64,000 nt of DNA from Candidatus Nitrosopelagicus brevis (GCF_000812185.1 NZ_CP007026.1:715107-779106), one strand, 5' to 3'; counted from the first letter of the stretch, positions 52,426 through 60,624 are shown. Translations and numbers: made by a program. The notes: generated by a model from the letters alone, not told the origin.

Positions 52426-53487
52426 ATGACTGACCTGTATAGGCTACTTCCTGAAGAGATGGAAAAAATGGTAATTGACATGGGATATCAAAGATATAGG
52501 GCAGATCAAATTCTAATGCCTCTTTATTTCAAATTTCCCAAAAGTATTGCAGATATCAAACAGCTGCCAAAAAAAATGATTGCAGAGATGGTCGAGGCAG
52601 GATATACGATTGGTTCTGCAAAAGAGATTCACAGAGTTACAAGCGAAGATGGAGATACTACAAAATTATTGCTTAACCTTACTAATGATAAATCAGTTGA
52701 AACAGTTCTCATGCAATACGAGTCTGAAAAAGAAAACGGACTTCCAAGATCAACAGTATGTGTTTCTACTCAGATTGGTTGTGCAATGGGATGTACATTT
52801 TGTGCAACAGGGCAGATGGGCTTTGAGACAAATCTAAAGGCAGAACATATCGTGGCACAGGTAGTTCATTTTGAAGAGATAATTGAGCAAAAAAAGGAGC
52901 ACATTACAAATTTAGTTTTCATGGGAATGGGAGAACCTATGGCAAACTATGATGAAATGATTAGGGCTGTGAAAATTTTAACAGACCCAAGAGGGTTTGG
53001 ATTAGGACAACGACATATTACAATTTCAACAATCGGAATCAAAGAAGGAATTGAAAAATTAGCTGATGAAGATTTGCAGATTGGTCTTGCAATATCTCTA
53101 CATGCACCAAATAATGAATTACGAAAAAAATTAGTTCCTACCGCTACAAAAGATTCAGTTAAAGAGATAATTGATGCAGGGCATTATTATTTCAAAAAAA
53201 CAGGCAGACGGGTGACATTTGAGTATGCGTTAATGGAAGGGGTAAATGATTCACGAGATACTGCACAGGAATTGGCAGAACTGTTACGAGGAAACGGATC
53301 ACATGTGAATGTAATTCCGATAAATCCAACTGCTGGTGACTTTAAACGCCCATCAAAAAGTAGAGTGTTTGAGTTTAAACGAATTTTAAATGAAGCAGGA
53401 GTAAACTGTACCATCCGTATTGAAAAGGGCACAGAGATATCTGCTGCATGTGGTCAGCTTCGAACAGATATTGTGCAAATAAAGTAA
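52426..53487 (+). CDS. rlmN: 23S rRNA (adenine-2503-C2)-methyltransferase, RlmN-like
   Basis: The 353-residue radical-SAM enzyme has the iron-sulphur cysteines at 119, 123 and 126 (CAMGCTFCATGQ), the SAM motif VFMGMGEPMANYD, and the C-terminal catalytic Cys in ISAACGQLR. It methylates C2 of an adenine in 23S rRNA and in some tRNAs. RlmN is mainly bacterial, so an archaeal copy suggests old transfer. A TATA-like box about 52393-52401 is 28 nt upstream. The next gene starts directly after its stop. Confidence 0.93.
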   Translation: MTDLYRLLPEEMEKMVIDMGYQRYRADQILMPLYFKFPKSIADIKQLPKKMIAEMVEAGYTIGSAKEIHRVTSEDGDTTKLLLNLTNDKSVETVLMQYESEKENGLPRSTVCVSTQIGCAMGCTFCATGQMGFETNLKAEHIVAQVVHFEEIIEQKKEHITNLVFMGMGEPMANYDEMIRAVKILTDPRGFGLGQRHITISTIGIKEGIEKLADEDLQIGLAISLHAPNNELRKKLVPTATKDSVKEIIDAGHYYFKKTGRRVTFEYALMEGVNDSRDTAQELAELLRGNGSHVNVIPINPTAGDFKRPSKSRVFEFKRILNEAGVNCTIRIEKGTEISAACGQLRTDIVQIK

Positions 53488-53949
53488 ATGAAAATAATCA
53501 CAATAGGGTTAATCACAGGTTTGTTAGTTCTTACTGCATACATTGTCATATCAGATGTAACGAATTTTGAAACAGATGCTGAACGGATAAATTCAATTTA
53601 TTCTGAGACAGAAATTTTTTCAGAGGCGCCATACAGCGGAAATACAGATGAAAAGGCACAGCATTTGATCATAATAGCAAAAGATTCATGGAAACCGGGA
53701 TGTGAAGTAGATGATTTGTGCTTTTTACCATATGAAAAGACAATCAATGCAGGAGAAACTGTATTGTTTGTAAATGAAGACGAGTTTGAACACAACGTTA
53801 GACTTAGAGGAGACCCGAACTATCTGCATTTTCCAACAGATGTCATAAGACAAAATGAATACTTTGTTTACAAATTTTATGAAATGGGAGAATATCAATA
53901 CCATTGCACGCTTCATCCCTGGATGGAAGGTGTGATTAACATCAGATGA
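53488..53949 (+). CDS. Membrane-anchored cupredoxin
   Basis: The 153-residue protein has an N-terminal membrane anchor (about residues 4-22) and a plastocyanin-like domain. Copper ligands are His in EDEFEHNVRLRG and Cys, His and Met in YHCTLHPWMEG. An additional Cys pair (GCEVDDLC) may form a disulphide. It is an outward-facing one-electron carrier. Its ATG follows the rlmN stop with no gap, so it is likely translated from the rlmN transcript, an odd pairing. Confidence 0.85.
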   Translation: MKIITIGLITGLLVLTAYIVISDVTNFETDAERINSIYSETEIFSEAPYSGNTDEKAQHLIIIAKDSWKPGCEVDDLCFLPYEKTINAGETVLFVNEDEFEHNVRLRGDPNYLHFPTDVIRQNEYFVYKFYEMGEYQYHCTLHPWMEGVINIR

Positions 53950-54009
53950 TTTACTATTCATAAATTTTCGATAGTTGTACTATATCGTTTTAAATTAGAA
54001 ATGGGATAA

Positions 54010-54408
54010 ATGGAAAATATGTTCAGTTACCAGAAATTTGCTGAAAGCAAACCAAAATTACTCATCGCAGTCATTTTGACAACTGTCGGAGCATTATCAG
54101 TTCCTGTATTGATGCCTCACATTTACCATGGCGCACACATTTGGCATCTGCTTTTACACACATCTGGAATTATTTTGTCGGTATTTCTTGCAATACTCAG
54201 TGTAAATGCATACTATAAGATGAGAACAAAAAAGATGATCATAACTACAATTGCATTTATGGTGTTTACAGCAGCAGAAATTGTTCAACTTTTAGACGCA
54301 ACTAAAACTCATGTTTACAATATTTTAGAATCACCATCAGAAATAGCACATCTAATGATGCTTGCAATGATTGGATTACTAGCATTAGCTATATTTAGGA
54401 GGGATTGA
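54010..54408 (+). CDS. Four-segment membrane protein coupled to a winged-helix regulator
   Basis: The 132-residue protein has four hydrophobic segments and a His-rich loop, PHIYHGAHIWHLLLHTSG, between the first and second. That His cluster could hold a metal ion. Its stop overlaps the start region of the regulator gene, and a Shine-Dalgarno sequence lies just before its own stop, so the two genes are co-translated. This suggests a membrane sensor that passes a signal to the regulator; no homologous system is recognised. Confidence 0.6.
   Translation: MENMFSYQKFAESKPKLLIAVILTTVGALSVPVLMPHIYHGAHIWHLLLHTSGIILSVFLAILSVNAYYKMRTKKMIITTIAFMVFTAAEIVQLLDATKTHVYNILESPSEIAHLMMLAMIGLLALAIFRRD
54397..54404 (+). 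promoter_or_regulatory. Strong Shine-Dalgarno site deciding the regulator start
   Basis: AGGAGGGA is one of the strongest ribosome-binding sites in the window. It lies right against TTG 54405 (too close), about 8 nt before TTG 54411 (ideal) and 15 nt before ATG 54420. TTG 54411 is therefore preferred. Confidence 0.6.
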
Positions 54409-54410
54409 AA

Positions 54411-54920
54411 TTGGCAAACATGGAATCTAGAGAGGAATTAATCGTTTCAGAGATCAAAAGAAATCCTGGAATCAGATTTAGAGAAGTCATGGAAAAAATA
54501 AACCTCTCAAATGGCGTTTTAAGTTACTATGTCAGAAAATTAGAAAATAATGGAGTAATCAAAACTCAAAGAACAACACGAGTTTCAAGATTTTTCATTA
54601 ATGACATGACAGAAGAAGAATCCAAAGTAGCATCACGTCTAAGACAAACAACACCAAAAGCAATCCTCGTATCATTATTAGAAAATGACACAATGGAGTT
54701 TCAAGAAATTGTATCAAGTGTTGGAAAGGCAAGCGCCACAGTATCATTTTATTTATCAAAATTAGTAAACGACGGAATGGTTGATTTCAAGAAATCTAAC
54801 TTGAAAAAGAGATACTTTGTAGTAGAAAAACAAAGAATTGCAAATCTAATTACCGAATATCACCCAGATATTGTAGAATCTGCATCAGACAACCTTGCAG
54901 ATATCATGTCTTCACTATAG
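54411..54920 (+). CDS. Transcriptional regulator with two winged-helix domains
   Basis: The 169-residue protein has two successive winged helix-turn-helix domains. The first is about residues 8-70 with FREVMEKINLSNGVLSYYVR and a basic wing; the second about 85-150 with ATVSFYLSKLVNDGMV. This tandem pattern (ArsR/MarR-like) is common in archaeal regulators that work beside membrane proteins. It would bind DNA as a dimer or pseudo-dimer. The start is TTG 54411 by ribosome-binding site; it follows the membrane protein gene with short overlap. Confidence 0.78.
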   Translation: MANMESREELIVSEIKRNPGIRFREVMEKINLSNGVLSYYVRKLENNGVIKTQRTTRVSRFFINDMTEEESKVASRLRQTTPKAILVSLLENDTMEFQEIVSSVGKASATVSFYLSKLVNDGMVDFKKSNLKKRYFVVEKQRIANLITEYHPDIVESASDNLADIMSSL

Positions 54921-54985
54921 AATATTCTTAAGATTCAAGTTCAGAATTATGAGAAATAGTTAGTCTAAGAGATTTCTATAGGATC

Positions 54986-56047
54986 TTAAGCCTCAGTATT
55001 CTCAATTGTTTTCATAGAAACAATAGAATCTACTGTATCATTCATGACAACTTCAGATATGTCTAGGATGTAATCTAAAATTCGTCTGTTTTGATATATC
55101 AGATTTTGATATACAATGGATGCTTCAGAGTTGGTTTTAGTTGATTTTACCAAGGCGTTTGTCTCATCAATGAGTGCCTCTATTTCTTCAGCATGTTTTT
55201 CTGCCTGTGAGTAGTTTCTCTCAGATATGAGAGTCATGGTTTTATCGAAAAGTTCGATTGTTTTTTGATATGTATTGATGATGTCTTTTGGGGTTTTTGA
55301 GATGTTTTTCTCCATGTCAACGACTACTTTTGCAATTGTAGAAATGTGGTCTGCAATTCTTTCAACGCATGTAATAATTCGTTTGTATCCAATTGCTTGA
55401 GATGTTTTTTCTAATCCTAATGCAGATAAGATGTTGGCATCATCTAAGGCCATAACCAGATTTCTGGTAAGATAATATGAAAAACGGTTAATCTCATCGT
55501 CCATGTGAACTATTTCTTGGGCATACTCAGAATCGCCTTTTTCAATTGCATGCATTGTCTCAGAAAACATGTTGGATGTTGATTTGAACATTCTGTTGAA
55601 TGCCAACTCTAGTTTCATCTCAGGTATTGTAGAAAGCACCTTGATTGTTATTGATTCTGAATCAGATTCTATAATTTCAGTTCCTACAAATTTAGTTCGA
55701 ATTAATTTCATGACCATAGAGCGTACATCGGTTTCAATTTTTGCTCTTGGGGAGTTTAACACCATGAAACTGTGCCCAGAAATGTATAATGAGATGATTT
55801 TTCGCTTTATTGACTCTACAGAGTCTGTTTTTTTAATTTTAATTTCAGGATATGTTGTTGATTCTTCTTGAATAGAATCAGCAGAAAGTGTGATGGAATT
55901 GTTTGGATTGTTTACAATTTGCATGGAATCTCCGTTTTTTAGATTTAGTTTTTCAATCCATTTTTTTGGAAGTGAAATTACATATGTAGAGCCTCCGCTG
56001 ATCTGGATATTTCTACGTTCCATGTTTTTGGTCTTTGTAGACATCAT
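54986..56047 (-). CDS. Phosphate uptake regulator, AbrB-like N-terminal plus PhoU domain
   Basis: The 353-residue protein begins with a SpoVT/AbrB-type swapped-hairpin DNA-binding domain (GGSTYVISLPKKWIEKLNLK, about residues 9-55) and is followed by a helical PhoU-like domain. In archaea this fusion replaces the bacterial PhoB-PhoU pair. The start is the ATG pair at 56047/56044; the sequence up to 56095 is not conserved, and a TATA-like box (about 56074-56082) lies 27-31 nt upstream. It follows PiT and DUF47 on the same strand, forming a phosphate module. Confidence 0.82.
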   Translation of the reverse strand: MMSTKTKNMERRNIQISGGSTYVISLPKKWIEKLNLKNGDSMQIVNNPNNSITLSADSIQEESTTYPEIKIKKTDSVESIKRKIISLYISGHSFMVLNSPRAKIETDVRSMVMKLIRTKFVGTEIIESDSESITIKVLSTIPEMKLELAFNRMFKSTSNMFSETMHAIEKGDSEYAQEIVHMDDEINRFSYYLTRNLVMALDDANILSALGLEKTSQAIGYKRIITCVERIADHISTIAKVVVDMEKNISKTPKDIINTYQKTIELFDKTMTLISERNYSQAEKHAEEIEALIDETNALVKSTKTNSEASIVYQNLIYQNRRILDYILDISEVVMNDTVDSIVSMKTIENTEA

Positions 56048-56169
56048 AATTTTTCTTGAAAATATAGTGGATATAAGGGAGTAACATAGTTCCATGTTAC
56101 AATAACAGAGTTATAGAATAAGCTACATAGTGCCAATAATTATCGAGTGACTGTAATTTGAAATTAATT

Positions 56170-57156
56170 TTACAAAAACAAATGAATTATGTATGTAAAT
56201 GCAATTCCTAAACCTGCAGCGCCTGGAATTGTTATGACCCATGAAAAAATAATTTGTCTACTTACCCTCCATCTTACAGCACGTATTCTTCGCGCTGAAC
56301 CTGCACCCATAATCGTTCCAGTGATTGCATGAGTTGTACTTGCAGGAATTCCTAATGTTGCAAAGACTGCAAGCATTAATCCGCCACTAGTTTCAGCTGC
56401 AAATCCTTGATACGGTTTTAATCGTGTAACTTTGACGCCTAAGGTTTTGATTACTTTGTATCCTCCAAAGAATGTACCTAATCCCATGGCCGCAGCTGCT
56501 GCAAATATTACCCATAAAGGCATTTCAAGTTCTTCAATCAATCCTACGGAGAATAAAATCAAAACAATAATTCCCATAGTTTTTTGTCCATCGTTTGCAC
56601 CATGTGTTAAAGCAAACCAAGCTGATGAAATTATTTGTAATCGTCCAAATGTCCGATTCACTATTGCAGGTTTTTTTCTTGCGAAAAAGTAGATAATTAG
56701 TCCAGTTGCTGCAATGCCAAACATCATTCCTCCTATAGGTGCAACAATTATTCCGGTAAACACTTTGGCTAATCCGTCATATACTAATTTTTCAAATCCT
56801 AATCCTGCAATTCCTGCACCCATTATTCCTCCTATTAATGAATGGCTGTTTGAGATTGGTAATCCAAAGTATGTACATAGAGTACTCCATGTGATTGCAC
56901 CTGCCAAACCTCCTATTATCATGTAGACTGTAATATCATCAGGACTGACAATTCCTTTTGCTATTGTTGTTGCAACTGCAACTCCAAAAACAAACGGTCC
57001 AGCAAAATTTGCAGCAGCTGAAATTGTGACAGCATGAATTGGTTTTAAAACACGTGTACCGATTACGGTGGCTACAGAGTTTGCTGAATCATTAAATCCA
57101 TTAACAAAATCAAATACCAAAGCGATAATAATTCCAATAATCGCTATTTCTATCAT
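56170..57156 (-). CDS. PiT-family inorganic phosphate transporter
   Basis: The 328-residue protein has about ten membrane segments and the duplicated PiT signature: FDFVNGFNDSANSVATVIGTR in the first half and TTHAITGTIMGAGSARR in the second. It imports phosphate as a metal-phosphate or with H+/Na+. It starts 9 nt after the DUF47 gene and lies 122 nt upstream of the PhoU-type regulator, all on the minus strand. Confidence 0.92.
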   Translation of the reverse strand: MIEIAIIGIIIALVFDFVNGFNDSANSVATVIGTRVLKPIHAVTISAAANFAGPFVFGVAVATTIAKGIVSPDDITVYMIIGGLAGAITWSTLCTYFGLPISNSHSLIGGIMGAGIAGLGFEKLVYDGLAKVFTGIIVAPIGGMMFGIAATGLIIYFFARKKPAIVNRTFGRLQIISSAWFALTHGANDGQKTMGIIVLILFSVGLIEELEMPLWVIFAAAAAMGLGTFFGGYKVIKTLGVKVTRLKPYQGFAAETSGGLMLAVFATLGIPASTTHAITGTIMGAGSARRIRAVRWRVSRQIIFSWVITIPGAAGLGIAFTYIIHLFL

Positions 57157-57165
57157 ATTTTTTCA

Positions 57166-57795
57166 CTAGGTATATTTTAGAACAATATCTTCTACGACAT
57201 CTGCAACATCTACGCATCTGTCTGATGCGGTTTCCATAGTTTCATAGATGTCTTTTAGTTTGATTATTTTTATTGGATCGTTACTTTCAAAGAGTTCAGA
57301 TATTGCTAATCTGTACAAATCATCAATGACATGTTCGATTACACTTGTATTTCTACAATGTTCTATCATTAATTTAGGATTTTTTACATTACCTAATTTT
57401 CCTACCATGTATTCAACCTCTCTTGTTGCCTTGGCTAACTCTTCGGCCATTTGTTTTGTGTGTGGAGGTGATTTGGTAATTTTATAGCTGGCAAATCTTG
57501 CGCCAATTCCATCCATGAAATCAATAATGTCGTCTATCTTTGAAGCAACTCTTTGCATGTCTTCTCTGTCAAGTGGAGTGATGAATGTTTTGTTTAATTC
57601 TGAAAAGATATCTCGTGTTAGAACGTCTGCCTCAGTTTCAATTTCTGAAATGTGTGCTATCTTATCTTTATTGGTTGGATCATCCATTAATTCCAAAACT
57701 GCATCTGATGCTTCAACAGCTTTTTTTGCTAGATTTTCCAAAATAGTTAAAAGCTCTTTCTCATTTGATTTTACCCAAGAGAAGAATTGTACCAT
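57166..57795 (-). CDS. DUF47 (PhoU-like) accessory protein of the PiT transporter
   Basis: The 209-residue helical protein matches DUF47/PitA-accessory proteins: KKAVEASDAVLELM, FITPLDREDMQRVASKIDDI and LKDIYETMETASDRCVDVAD. It binds metal ions and regulates PiT. It is the first gene of the DUF47-PiT operon, with an A/T-rich interval of direct and inverted TATA-like repeats upstream (57831-57858). Confidence 0.88.
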   Translation of the reverse strand: MVQFFSWVKSNEKELLTILENLAKKAVEASDAVLELMDDPTNKDKIAHISEIETEADVLTRDIFSELNKTFITPLDREDMQRVASKIDDIIDFMDGIGARFASYKITKSPPHTKQMAEELAKATREVEYMVGKLGNVKNPKLMIEHCRNTSVIEHVIDDLYRLAISELFESNDPIKIIKLKDIYETMETASDRCVDVADVVEDIVLKYT

Positions 57796-57982
57796 AACAA
57801 ACGAAATGAAATTTTGGAGTTAACCCTGATCAGTATATTCTATATGGCAACTATATAGCAGACATGTCACGCGATCAAAAGATTTTGTTTATCAATCACC
57901 CATAAGAGTTTGATTTGATAATCTTAGAACAAGATCTTAGAATAACAATTTGATTTATGTTAGAAAAGAAGTTCAAACGAAC

Positions 57983-58147
57983 ATGAAACAAATATCTGAA
58001 ATTGAGAGTGAAGTAGAAGAAGAACTTCCAATTTTCATTTGCGATGCTGACGAACACATGTTGGACCCATTAGAGACTATCAAATATTCACTAAATGAGA
58101 TTCAGCTCACATATGGCTCTGTAGTGAAAGTTCGAGATGCACCTTAA
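57983..58147 (+). CDS. Small acidic hypothetical protein
   Basis: The 54-residue protein starts MKQISEIESEVEEELPIFIC and contains two Cys-free beta strands and one Cys at ICDADEH. The ATG 57983 is preferred to TTG 57950. It is followed 2 nt downstream by another small gene, with which it probably shares a transcript. The family is not recognised. Confidence 0.45.
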   Translation: MKQISEIESEVEEELPIFICDADEHMLDPLETIKYSLNEIQLTYGSVVKVRDAP

Positions 58148-58149
58148 TC

Positions 58150-58395
58150 ATGAAAACAAAAAATACAATACCAGAAAATAAGATTGATGAATTAAAAGCA
58201 CTCATCGCAAGAAGTATTTTGATTAGAATAGAACAAAAAAAGATTGAAGCAAAGTTACATGAGATTGCAAAATATTATGATGAAGAATCACTCAAATCGA
58301 TTTATGAACCAATTGGAGAATCTATGATGAGTGTAGTAGGATTAGATTTACCAAGAAAACATCCAAAAGAATCACAAAAACCAAAATCCAAATAA
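58150..58395 (+). CDS. Small helical hypothetical protein
   Basis: The 81-residue protein has a long amphipathic helix (LKALIARSILIRIEQKKIEAK) and a basic Pro/Lys-rich tail. It could be a coiled-coil partner or nucleic-acid contact. It lies 2 nt downstream of another small gene. No function is assigned. Confidence 0.5.
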   Translation: MKTKNTIPENKIDELKALIARSILIRIEQKKIEAKLHEIAKYYDEESLKSIYEPIGESMMSVVGLDLPRKHPKESQKPKSK

Positions 58396-58412
58396 TTATA
58401 AAAAAAAGGAAA

Positions 58413-58895
58413 TTAGGAAATTTCCAGTTTGTCTAGGATGTCTTCAATGTCTTGTTCGTCTTTTGCTTCGTCACTTACCAAGTCTAATGCGAGATGGTAT
58501 GTTATGTGGTCTTTTCCTTGAGTGCTGCTTGCAAGTTCGTTGTAATGTGCTATTGCAGTTCTTTCGAATTCAAGTGCATATTCTAATGCATTTCGCAATG
58601 TAACATGTTTACCAGGTTCCAAGTTTCCTAGTCCAGAAACTTCTGCCCAGTCTTGTGGATTGTCAGTTGCTTTTGCTCCCAACTGATCCAATCTTAATGC
58701 AACTTTTTTTGCATGTTCTAACTCGTCGTTAGCACTTTCTGAATAAAAATCACTGTGCAAGAATCCCAATCCTTCTGCATACTGGTCAATGTAAAACCAG
58801 TAATGAAATGCAGACATTTCTAATGCATATGCTTTTTTTAGCATTTCAATTGTACCGTCGGATGGTCCAGCAATTTCAATATTCTTTTTGCCCAT
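58413..58895 (-). CDS. Ferritin-like Dps-family protein
   Basis: The 160-residue four-helix protein has the di-iron ligands of the ferritin superfamily: YALEMSAFHYWFYID, SANDELEHAKKVALR, ALEFERTAIAHYNEL and SDEAKDEQDIEDIL. It should store iron and detoxify hydrogen peroxide like Dps-like (DPSL) proteins of archaea. Its ATG lies 17 nt below one copy of an exact 55-bp repeat that contains a TATA-like box, giving a leaderless transcript. The same repeat drives a mini-gene upstream. Confidence 0.85.
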   Translation of the reverse strand: MGKKNIEIAGPSDGTIEMLKKAYALEMSAFHYWFYIDQYAEGLGFLHSDFYSESANDELEHAKKVALRLDQLGAKATDNPQDWAEVSGLGNLEPGKHVTLRNALEYALEFERTAIAHYNELASSTQGKDHITYHLALDLVSDEAKDEQDIEDILDKLEIS

Positions 58896-58912
58896 AAGCC
58901 AAAAATGTAATA

Positions 58913-58967
58913 CTAGTATATACGACTGATCCGTTTTGTTAAACGCCGTAGTATAACATTGTGATAT
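58913..58967 (-). repeat. 55-bp promoter repeat, copy 1 (ferritin-like gene promoter)
   Basis: The 55 bp are identical to 59091-59145. Read on the minus strand they contain a palindrome CGTTT-AACA-AAACG (58932-58945), a short spacer and the TATA-like GTATATAC about 24 nt from the ferritin ATG. The palindrome lies just upstream of the TATA box, where archaeal activators bind. An outer imperfect inverted repeat with TATAC/GTAGTATA also frames the palindrome. Confidence 0.85.
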
Positions 58968-58970
58968 TGT

Positions 58971-58977
58971 AAAAAAA
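58971..58977 (-). terminator. T7 tract ending the mini-gene
   Basis: Seven T (minus strand) follow the TAA stop of the 31-codon frame directly. This is an archaeal intrinsic terminator and separates the mini-gene from the ferritin-gene promoter repeat, which begins 4 nt further on. Confidence 0.55.
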
Positions 58978-59073
58978 TTATTTTTCTAAAATATCATATG
59001 CAATAATTACAGATCTCTTTTTTTTCTTAGAACCCCATTCATTTTCTGTGTGTCCTAAATCAATTGAATTCAT
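58978..59073 (-). CDS. 31-codon mini-gene behind a duplicated promoter; truncated winged-helix-like or microprotein
   Basis: From ATG 59073 the frame encodes 31 residues ending KKKKRSVIIAYDILEK, then TAA. It lies 17 nt downstream of repeat copy 2, exactly the distance of the ferritin gene from copy 1, and is followed by T7. So promoter, leaderless frame and terminator form a complete unit. The last 15 residues resemble the N-terminal helix of thaumarchaeal winged-helix regulators (KRS...I..DIL pattern), so the gene may be a remnant of one. The same frame is open upstream to 59235 but would run through the repeat. A regulatory RNA is also possible. Confidence 0.45.
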   Translation of the reverse strand: MNSIDLGHTENEWGSKKKKRSVIIAYDILEK

Positions 59074-59090
59074 GTTTTTGAGAAGTGATG

Positions 59091-59145
59091 CTAGTATATA
59101 CGACTGATCCGTTTTGTTAAACGCCGTAGTATAACATTGTGATAT
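59091..59145 (-). repeat. 55-bp promoter repeat, copy 2 (mini-gene promoter)
   Basis: This copy is identical base for base to 58913-58967, offset by 178 bp. It holds the same palindrome and TATA-like box, 17 nt before the mini-gene ATG. The flanks of the two copies differ, so the duplicated unit is precisely the promoter. Confidence 0.85.
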
Positions 59146-59244
59146 AGAATGTTTTAGAAAACATAGATCAAATAATATCAATTTAGGCATCAAGAATGAC
59201 CTCTTGATTTTTATTTCCGCGAAAAATTTTTTCAAACATAACTA

Positions 59245-60321
59245 ATGGATATTTTAGAATTAATCCAATCGAATCTGTTAACTCCAATAGTCCTTTTCTT
59301 CCTGTTTGGGATAATTGCAGCACGAATAAAGTCTGACTTGAAGATGCCTGAGGCAATTTCAGAGTTTTTGCCGATATACCTTCTAGCCGCTATTGGTCTT
59401 CATGGAGGAATAGAGATGAGAAAGACCGGTTTTGAGGAAATGTTAGTCCCAATGCTAGTTGCAATAGGTCTTTCATTGTTATTTACACTAAATCATTATC
59501 AGATTCTAAGAAGACTAGGAAAATTCAACATCTTTGATTCATACGCATTAGCATCAACTTATGGTGCAGTAGGGGCGGTAACATTCTCTGTAGGATTATC
59601 ATTTCTCAAAAATCAAGGAGTTTCATCAGAAGGATATCTTGCTGCAATTCTTGCAGTTTTAGAGCCGGTTGCATTCATCTTGGCAATATTTCTTACAAAC
59701 ATGGCAGTATCAAAACAAATCCGTACAAAAAAACAGTCCATTTCAGATGATGAGGAATTAGATATTGGAATGAAACAGACAAAAACAAAACTTTCTCAGG
59801 TCTTAAAAGAATCAATTACAGGAAAGGCAATAGTAATTTTACTTGGAAGTATTGTAATTGGATACATCATAGGAAAAGAAGGCTTTGAGCCAATTAGCAT
59901 AGTCTTTGATGAACTATTCACAGGTGCAATTGTAATTTTCATGATTGAAATGGGAATAATTGCAGGACAAAGATTGGAAGATATCAAAAAGGTAGGAATC
60001 TTCCTGACATCATTTTCTATAATAATACCAACCATAAATGGAATAATTGGAGTGCTAGTTTCAACAGCACTAGGGTTAAGTTTAGGCGGAGCAGTCATGT
60101 TTGGATTGCTTTTAGCTAGTGCATCATTTATCGCAGCCCCTGCAGTACTACGTCATGCCATTCCACAAGCGAACCCAAGTTTGTACATTACATCTGCATT
60201 AGGAATTACATTCCCATACAACATTATCGTATTACTTCCAATCATGTTTACAATATCAACATGGGTTCATGGTGAAGAAGCAATAGACTTATTCAATTAT
60301 GTATCAAAGGTGTTCATATGA
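59245..60321 (+). CDS. sbtA: SbtA-type sodium-dependent bicarbonate transporter
   Basis: The 358-residue membrane protein has about ten segments in two inverted halves, the SbtA (DUF897) layout. Start segments read LFFLFGIIAARIKSDLKMP and LLAAIGLHGGIEM; the later segments contain GAVTFSVGLSFLKNQG and ASASFIAAPAVLRHAIPQA. In cyanobacteria SbtA imports bicarbonate with sodium. The carbon-fixation cycle of ammonia-oxidising archaea consumes bicarbonate directly, so the role fits. It overlaps the PII-like gene by 4 nt (ATGA), matching the bacterial sbtA-sbtB pair. Confidence 0.88.
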   Translation: MDILELIQSNLLTPIVLFFLFGIIAARIKSDLKMPEAISEFLPIYLLAAIGLHGGIEMRKTGFEEMLVPMLVAIGLSLLFTLNHYQILRRLGKFNIFDSYALASTYGAVGAVTFSVGLSFLKNQGVSSEGYLAAILAVLEPVAFILAIFLTNMAVSKQIRTKKQSISDDEELDIGMKQTKTKLSQVLKESITGKAIVILLGSIVIGYIIGKEGFEPISIVFDELFTGAIVIFMIEMGIIAGQRLEDIKKVGIFLTSFSIIIPTINGIIGVLVSTALGLSLGGAVMFGLLLASASFIAAPAVLRHAIPQANPSLYITSALGITFPYNIIVLLPIMFTISTWVHGEEAIDLFNYVSKVFI

Positions 60322-60620
60322 AACTCTATGATGTGAAATTACTCACAGTCACATGCGAGATTTTGGCTCAGAAAAATGTCATTGAAATTTTGAAAAATCA
60401 CGACATTACAGGATATACCACATACGAAGTAGAAGGAAATGGTGCAAAAGGCTTGCGTGGTCAAGGGTTCAAAAATGAAAAAAATGTCAAAATAGAGGTA
60501 GTTATGAGAGAAGAAAAGCTATCAGGCGTTGTGGAGGATATTTCTAGAACATTATTTCCAGATTTTGCAATTATACTGTATGTCAGCGATGTAGGCGTAG
60601 TCAGAACAGAAAAATTCTAG
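60318..60620 (+). CDS. sbtB: PII-like regulator of SbtA
   Basis: The 100-residue protein is PII-like: the start VKLLTVTCEILAQKNVIEIL, a T-loop region with YTTYEVEGNGAKGLRGQGF, and the C-terminal strand FAIILYVSDVGVVR. Cyanobacterial SbtB binds adenyl nucleotides and cAMP and closes SbtA. The R-loop cysteines of some SbtB proteins are absent here, so redox control by that loop is not expected. It is translationally coupled to sbtA and 4 nt from arsC. Confidence 0.85.
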   Translation: MKLYDVKLLTVTCEILAQKNVIEILKNHDITGYTTYEVEGNGAKGLRGQGFKNEKNVKIEVVMREEKLSGVVEDISRTLFPDFAIILYVSDVGVVRTEKF

Positions 60621-60624
60621 AATT

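Noticed and set aside
56123..57858. Shared phosphate operator upstream of the PhoU-type gene and DUF47 gene
   Set aside because: CTACATAGTGCCA (56123-56135) and the reverse complement of 57845-57858 are similar, but match only with a gap and a mismatch and lie in opposite orientations relative to their genes.
58913..59145. CRISPR array
   Set aside because: There are only two repeats of 55 bp, the space between them is a coding-like unit of 123 bp, and there are no cas genes.
59074..59235. Extension of the mini-gene frame to 85 codons
   Set aside because: It would read through the whole promoter repeat copy, which has a TATA-like box, and its residues show no family pattern.
59245..60321. 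Acr3/ArsB-type arsenite pump, given the adjacent arsC
   Set aside because: The segment pattern is that of SbtA/DUF897, and it is coupled to a PII-like gene rather than to arsC. It lacks the Acr3 conserved Cys.
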